From Podarcis raffonei (lineage: Eukaryota; Chordata; Lepidosauria; Squamata; Lacertidae): 64,000 nucleotides of DNA. The stretch's first letter is position 1, and each line of letters starts with the position of its first letter. The translations under genes and the position numbers were made by a program. The notes beneath the pieces were generated by a model that saw only the letters and a program-made list of their open reading frames with translations, was not told where the DNA came from and made no database searches. Below, one piece after another: positions 53,655-64,000 of the stretch. Where the stretch lies: contig NC_070607.1 of NCBI RefSeq assembly GCF_027172205.1, positions 66,402,831-66,466,830 of the forward strand, read 5' to 3'.

Positions 53655-53935
53655 ACTTAGGGCCTATTCACACATACATTTAAAGCAGTATCATAGCTTC
53701 CCCAAAGAATCCTGGGAACTCTAATTTGTTAAGCATCCTCAGAGTTGTTAGGAGAGCTCTATTCCCCTTACAGAGCAATAATTTCCAGAGTGGTTTCACA
53801 GTCAATCCCTCTTCCCAGTGAACTCGGGGAACCCTAGCTCTGCAGGGGGAATGTGGTCTCCTAACAACTCTCAAAATACCCTTATAATAAGCTTTACTTT
53901 AGAAGATTCTTTGGGGAAGCCATGAGTGTTTGTAG
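53655..53935. repeat. Palindromic MITE (GGGAACTCTAATTTGTTAAG family)
   Basis: AGCTTCCCCAAAGAATCCTG on the left is matched inversely by GATTCTTTGGGGAAGCC on the right. AACAACTC/GAGTTGTTAG stretches also pair. A related copy is at 59735-59870. Confidence 0.65.
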
Positions 53936-53999
53936 CACAAATGGGGCAATGGTTCTTCTGACTAAAAACAAAACTGGGCTTCATTTCAAGTTGCTGATT

Positions 54000-55240
54000 A
54001 TTATTATTTTTAAAAAATCATTTTATTAATTTATTTATTTGTTACAAAGAAATAATAAAATAAAATAAAAGAATACATAACACTGCAGACAAACTTATAT
54101 ACATATTTTCCACAATAAAAGCCAGAAAAGAAAGAAAGAAAGAAGAAAGATAAGAGAGAAAAAGGGAAGAGAGAGGAATATAAAAGGGGGAAAGAAGAAG
54201 AAGAAGAAGAAGAAGAAGAAGAAGAAGAAGAAGAAGAATGTCCCAGAATTTTTAAATCTCTGGGCATGTCCACCACATATGATATAGGGTACCAATCATT
54301 CTATTACATCTCCAGCACTTATTGCTACTTGATTTATTCATTTTTGCCAATCCGTCTGGTGCCCAGTACCACCTGTGATGCATCTTCATATAGGTCTCTC
54401 TTAATGAGTAGCAGGCCATGAAATTTATATTTTTTGTCCAATTCCCACCCCCCAATCTTTATATTCAATTGTATAGCCTAAATCTCGTTCCCACTTTTGC
54501 ATATTCTTTTCTTTGTTTTCTTGATCTAGATGAATGTTCTCTAATAATGTACATATTTTGGCGAGTATTTTTTGGTTATTCTGTAAAACCTCTTTTTCTA
54601 ATTTTGATATTTTATTCCCAAATCCTCTGGTCTTTATATCTTTCTCATATGTAGCATTAAATTGAAAATATTCCAGCCAATTTATTCCTTTTTTAAGTTC
54701 TTCATATTCTTTTAATTTGGTATTTTCATTCATTCCTTCTACCAGATCTTTATAAGTTGGCCAAGCATTTTTTGTATTATTTTTTAATATTGAGGTTGCC
54801 TCTATTGGAGAGATCCACCATGGGGTTCTTTCTATAATTCTCTCTTTCATTCTCTCCCATACCTCGAATAGGGCCTTTCTCACTAACTGTTTCGTGAATC
54901 CTTTATGCATTTGTGCTTTCCCGTAGATTAAATAGCCATGCCAACCATAAATTTTATCCCTCTAGTTCCAAGATTTCAGTATTTTTTAATAGCATCCACT
55001 CTTTCAACCAGCTCCAGCATGCAGCTTCAAAGTATCTTCTTAAATCTGGAACTGCAAATCCCCCAAATTCTTTTGGTCCCATCATTATTTCTGATTTTAT
55101 TCTGGCTTTTCCCCCTTGCCTCAAATTGCTGATTTTATGTTGCCGGTCAGTTGGGGTACATAAAGCATTTCCAGCAATGTGTCTTTCTAACAAGTTACTT
55201 GCATTTGATTTCTTCCCCCTTAACTCCATTATCATTGAAT
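54000..55240 (-). mobile_element. 5'-truncated L1 LINE (ORF2 C-terminus)
   Basis: Minus-strand frames 54954-55235, 54425-54910 and 54252-54455 are consecutive pieces of an L1 ORF2 end: KEFGGFAVPDLRRYFEAACW (the GGL-PD-Y-A motif), KELERPWWISPIEAT-like RTPWWISPIEAT, then MKMHHRWYWAPDGLAKMNKS and CWRCNRMIGTLYHMWWTCPE. Frame changes between them show decay. A (GAA)n run (54188-54238) and AT-rich 3' UTR follow. Confidence 0.88.
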
Positions 55241-55774
55241 TCAGTGGGAATTAAATCTGGGCTCGATCTAGACATATCAAAGAAACATTTCAGTTAAATG
55301 TGTTGTGAACTTTGTATGAGAAATCTGGTTGGCAAAAAACGGAACTCCACAGTGCCATCTGGTATCACAGCGTTATAATGCATAAACAATGCATATAAAC
55401 AGCTTTTTTTTTTTGACAATGTAGCTGAGTCCCACATTTACAATTGAAATGACATTGGAGAGTCAAGGTTGTTGTTTTTTGCAAGATCTGTTCTCTGAAA
55501 CCCATTCACAGAGAGGTATATGGTGTGACCAAAGCAGTTATTTCAAACTAGCAAGATGCCCATCCAATGACAGATGGCATGTAAAGAACCCTGTGGTGGT
55601 ATAGTGGATTTTGGCTTAGAGAGTCTGAGTGTACACCCTAAGGCTTCAATGTCCAATAAGGGCTGGGCCACCTGGGATGAAGAGGAATTCAGTCAGATAC
55701 ACTGTTAAGAGAGAGGCTATACTTGCTGCTTGCTGCTAGTGATTTTAGCAATTAAGAAGCAGTCATACTGGTGA

Positions 55775-56510
55775 CTGAATGGGGTAACTGTGCCCCTGAA
55801 AGACCAGGTGCGCAGCCTAGGAGTCATTTTGGACTCACAGCTGTCCATGGAGGCACAGGTCAAATCTGTGTCTAGGGCTCCATCTGGTACGCAGGCTGAG
55901 ACTCTATCTGCCCACGGACTGTCTCGCCAGAGTGGGGCATGCTCTAGTTCTCTCTTGCTTGGACTACTGCAATGCGATCTTTGAAGGAGACCCAGAAACT
56001 ACAACTAATCCAGAATGCGGCAGCTAGACTGGTGACTGGGAGCGGCCGCCAAAACCACATAACACCAGTCTCAAAAAACCTACATTGGCTCCCAGTATGT
56101 TTCCGGGCACAATTCAAAGTGTTGGTGCTGACCTTTAAAGCCCTAAACGGCCTCGGCCCAGTATACCTGAAGGAGCGTCTCCACCCCCATTGTTCCACCC
56201 AGACACTGAGGTCCAGTGCCAAGGGCCTTCTGGTGGTTCCCTCGCTGCGAGAAGCCAAGTTACAGGGAACCAGGCAGAGGGCCTTCTCAGTAGTGGCACC
56301 CGCCCTGTGGAATGCCCTCCCACCAGATGTCAAAGAGAAAAACAATTACCAGACTTTTAGAAGGCATCTGAAGGCAGCCCTGTTTAGGGAAACTTTTAAT
56401 GTTTTACGGACTATTGTATTTTAATATTTTCTTGGAAGCCACCCAGAGTGGCTGGGGAAACCCAGTCAGATGGGAGGGGTATAAATAATAAATTACTACT
56501 ACTACTACTA
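55775..56510 (+). mobile_element. L2-clade LINE fragment (RT C-terminus and 3' end)
   Basis: RSLGVILDSQLSMEAQVKSV at 55796 onward, then after a frame change the frame 55972-56424 reads KLQLIQNAAARLVTGSGRQN, NLHWLPVCFRAQFKVLVLTF, RAFSVVAPALWNALPPDVKE. This is the typical L2 C-terminal region. The 3' end GCCACCCAGAGTGGCTGGGG and (TAC)n tail follow. 5'-truncated. Confidence 0.92.
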
Positions 56511-57498
56511 CTACTACTACCTGAATGGTCCCACCATAAGTGGCATTTGGGGTACACTTTTCCATAGAAAGTCAGCAAGATGCTCTCTTTCATAAGGTAT
56601 GCAAGTTATTGCTTAGAAGTCCCTCGATTTCTGATTGAGCACATTACTTTCTAAAAACTTTTTGAAAAAGTGGCATGATGACTTTGGAATGTCAGCGGAT
56701 TGGTGAAATATAAATATTTTGATGGTTTCCTCTGAAATGTCAGCATCTGCCTCTCTTTTTTCTCAGATAGAAATTTGTAAATCTATTTCTGTAATCCTTA
56801 ATTTGTAAGGCAGACTAAGTGAACAACATCGGAAGGGTACGCAAACATCTGCCATGCACCCTCATTTTGAGAGGGTGTTGGCACAACAAACAACTTTCCG
56901 TCATTTTCTGATTCTGAACGATCTCTCTAGCACCACCTAGTGCTTTTATTTCCAAGCAGCGATAGGCATTTCTTCAGTTATAATTCTGCCTGGAACAGCA
57001 GGCAGCCAACAGCAGGCAGGCCAAGACAGCCAAAGCCAAACATTCAAAGAGCCTATTTCTTTGTTCCTGGTTTATTTTATTGTACTTCATCCAAAGGAGT
57101 AAAATGATCCTCATTTGTCCCTTTGGGAGCTATATGAGTTTCTCTGAGACCAGCCTTCTAGTCTCAAATAGCACAGTACTGATTTCTCCTGTGGCTCCTA
57201 TAGCCCCAGCAATCATTCTCCATCTAAGGAGAAACAAAATTGGATCTAAAAACTAACACAGAGGAGAATTTGTGTGCGTGTGAAATTCTCATGCGTGGGG
57301 TGCAGAGGTTTTGAGGCCCTAGACCCATGTTATCACAAGTACCCTTTTATTATATGAATGGTCTGCATTCTGCAGCCTTCCTGGGTGCACACACTTCAAG
57401 AACAACATCATATAAATAATAAAATTATTGCTGTTATTGTTATTGCTAGTGTGTCCCCCAGCCATGTATACTAATAGGTGATTGCCATTTATCTGCAG
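56511..57498. other. Upstream of the IGFN1 start exon
   Basis: No repeat clearly recognised. AT-rich stretches at 57345 and 57410 are not convincing TATA boxes. A proximal promoter here is an alternative to the distal exon at 42.6 kb. Confidence 0.35.
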
Positions 57499-57549
57499 GA
57501 GAAATTCATCAGGTTTTCCTGCTGAGCTCCAGTTGCTGCCAGAAGAGGA

Positions 57550-57568
<19 letters not shown>
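57499..57568 (+). CDS. IGFN1: IGFN1 first coding exon: 5' UTR 57499-57549, CDS 57550-57568
   Basis: ATG at 57550 (G at -3, G at +4) encodes MAGRRG plus one base, then GAG|GTGAGA. The leftover G completes GTT (Val7) with the next exon, whose first bases are TT. Human IGFN1 also begins MAG followed by basic residues, which supports this 19-nt coding piece. The acceptor-like TTATCTGCAG at 57498 suggests a spliced 5' UTR rather than transcription starting here. Confidence 0.75.
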
Positions 57569-63451
<5,883 letters not shown>

Positions 63452-63699
63452 GTAAGGAAGGTTAAGTCAAGTCAAGTCACAGAGTTGTACCATATCAGAC
63501 ATCTGGGCTGAACTGGAGCTAAGTAGCTCAGGAGAGAAACCGAGAAATGTATAGCAGCACTGCTTGACTCCATGGTATACTTTACAGTATATATATATAG
63601 TCCTACAGTATAAACAAATTTCAGAAGGGAATATGTTAAAGTGAAAGCACAGCATCTACATCTTCCTCTTTAGGAGGAGTAACAATGACACAATAATCT

Positions 63700-63982
63700 T
63701 CCAAAAGGATACTGTAGAGTTGGAAAAGGTTCAGAAAGGGGCAGTCAAAAGGAACAGGGGATGGAACAACTCTCCTATGGTGAGAGGTAGTGTTTGGGCC
63801 TTTTAGTTTAGAGCAAAGGTAAGAGGTGACATGACAGAAGTTACGCATGTTATGTTGAAACTGGATAGCGAAAAGTTTTTCTCCCCCTCTCATAATACTA
63901 GTCCTCATTGGATATCCAGTGAACTTGAATGTTGGAAGATTTAGGACAGATAAAAGAAAGTACTTTTTCATGTAGCACATAG
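63700..63982 (+). mobile_element. LINE 3' region, CR1-like
   Basis: GAGTTGGAAAAGGTTCAGAA, GGAACAACTCTCCTATGGTG, GAGGTGACATGACAGAAG and CTTGAATGTTGGAAGATTTA then GGACAGATAAAAGAAAGTAC are typical of CR1-like 3' ends. It lies after IGFN1 exon 8. Confidence 0.75.
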
Positions 63983-64000
63983 CCACCCAGAGTGGCCAGG
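63983..64000 (+). mobile_element. L2-type LINE 3' end, cut by window edge
   Basis: GCCACCCAGAGTGGCCAG matches the L2 3' end at 56437 and 37326. Only 18 bases are visible. Confidence 0.55.

Noticed and set aside
54031-54295. Serine- or phenylalanine-rich frames on the minus strand
   Set aside because: Translations of the (GAA)n microsatellite in the L1 3' region.

Overview
The window is vertebrate nuclear DNA from a squamate reptile, most likely a lizard. BovB (RTE) LINE ends, L2, CR1 and L1 LINE fragments, several tRNA-derived SINE families typical of lizards, and hAT-like and Tigger-like MITEs occupy much of the non-coding space. Host coding exons are few, short and far apart. Both genes were assembled by eye from splice sites, intron phases and remembered protein families; no search was run.

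Region 1 (about 1.9-36 kb, + strand) is a complete six-exon gene for an isopentenyl phosphate kinase (IPK), an amino-acid-kinase-fold enzyme best known from archaea and plants. Exon 1 lies in a CpG-rich promoter (2149-2309). A 26.5 kb intron full of repeats follows, then exons 2-6 (28820-28937, 31434-31493, 33723-33884, 34849-34933, 35588-35844) and an AATAAA at 35958. The phases join exactly into 280 codons without an internal stop, and the diagnostic IPK motifs are present. Mammals are generally described as making IPP only by the classical mevalonate route, so an intact vertebrate IPK is the most interesting content here.

Region 2 (36-57.5 kb) is intergenic or the 5' intron of the next gene. 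It holds SINEs, L2 ends, a BovB fragment, an L1 ORF2 fragment, MITEs and microsatellites. A possible non-coding exon ends at a strong GTAAGT donor (42750).

Region 3 (57.5-64 kb, + strand) is the 5' end of IGFN1, a striated-muscle Ig/FN3 protein. Eight coding exons encode residues 1-257: an N-terminal extension, an Ig domain that lacks one of the two usual disulfide cysteines, a charged linker, a MyBP-C-like tri-helix segment and the start of the next domain. The gene continues past the window. Human IGFN1 lies between TMEM9 and PKP1, so the IPK locus probably sits in the interval equivalent to TMEM9-IGFN1.

There are no functional tRNA or rRNA genes, CRISPR arrays or bacterial features.
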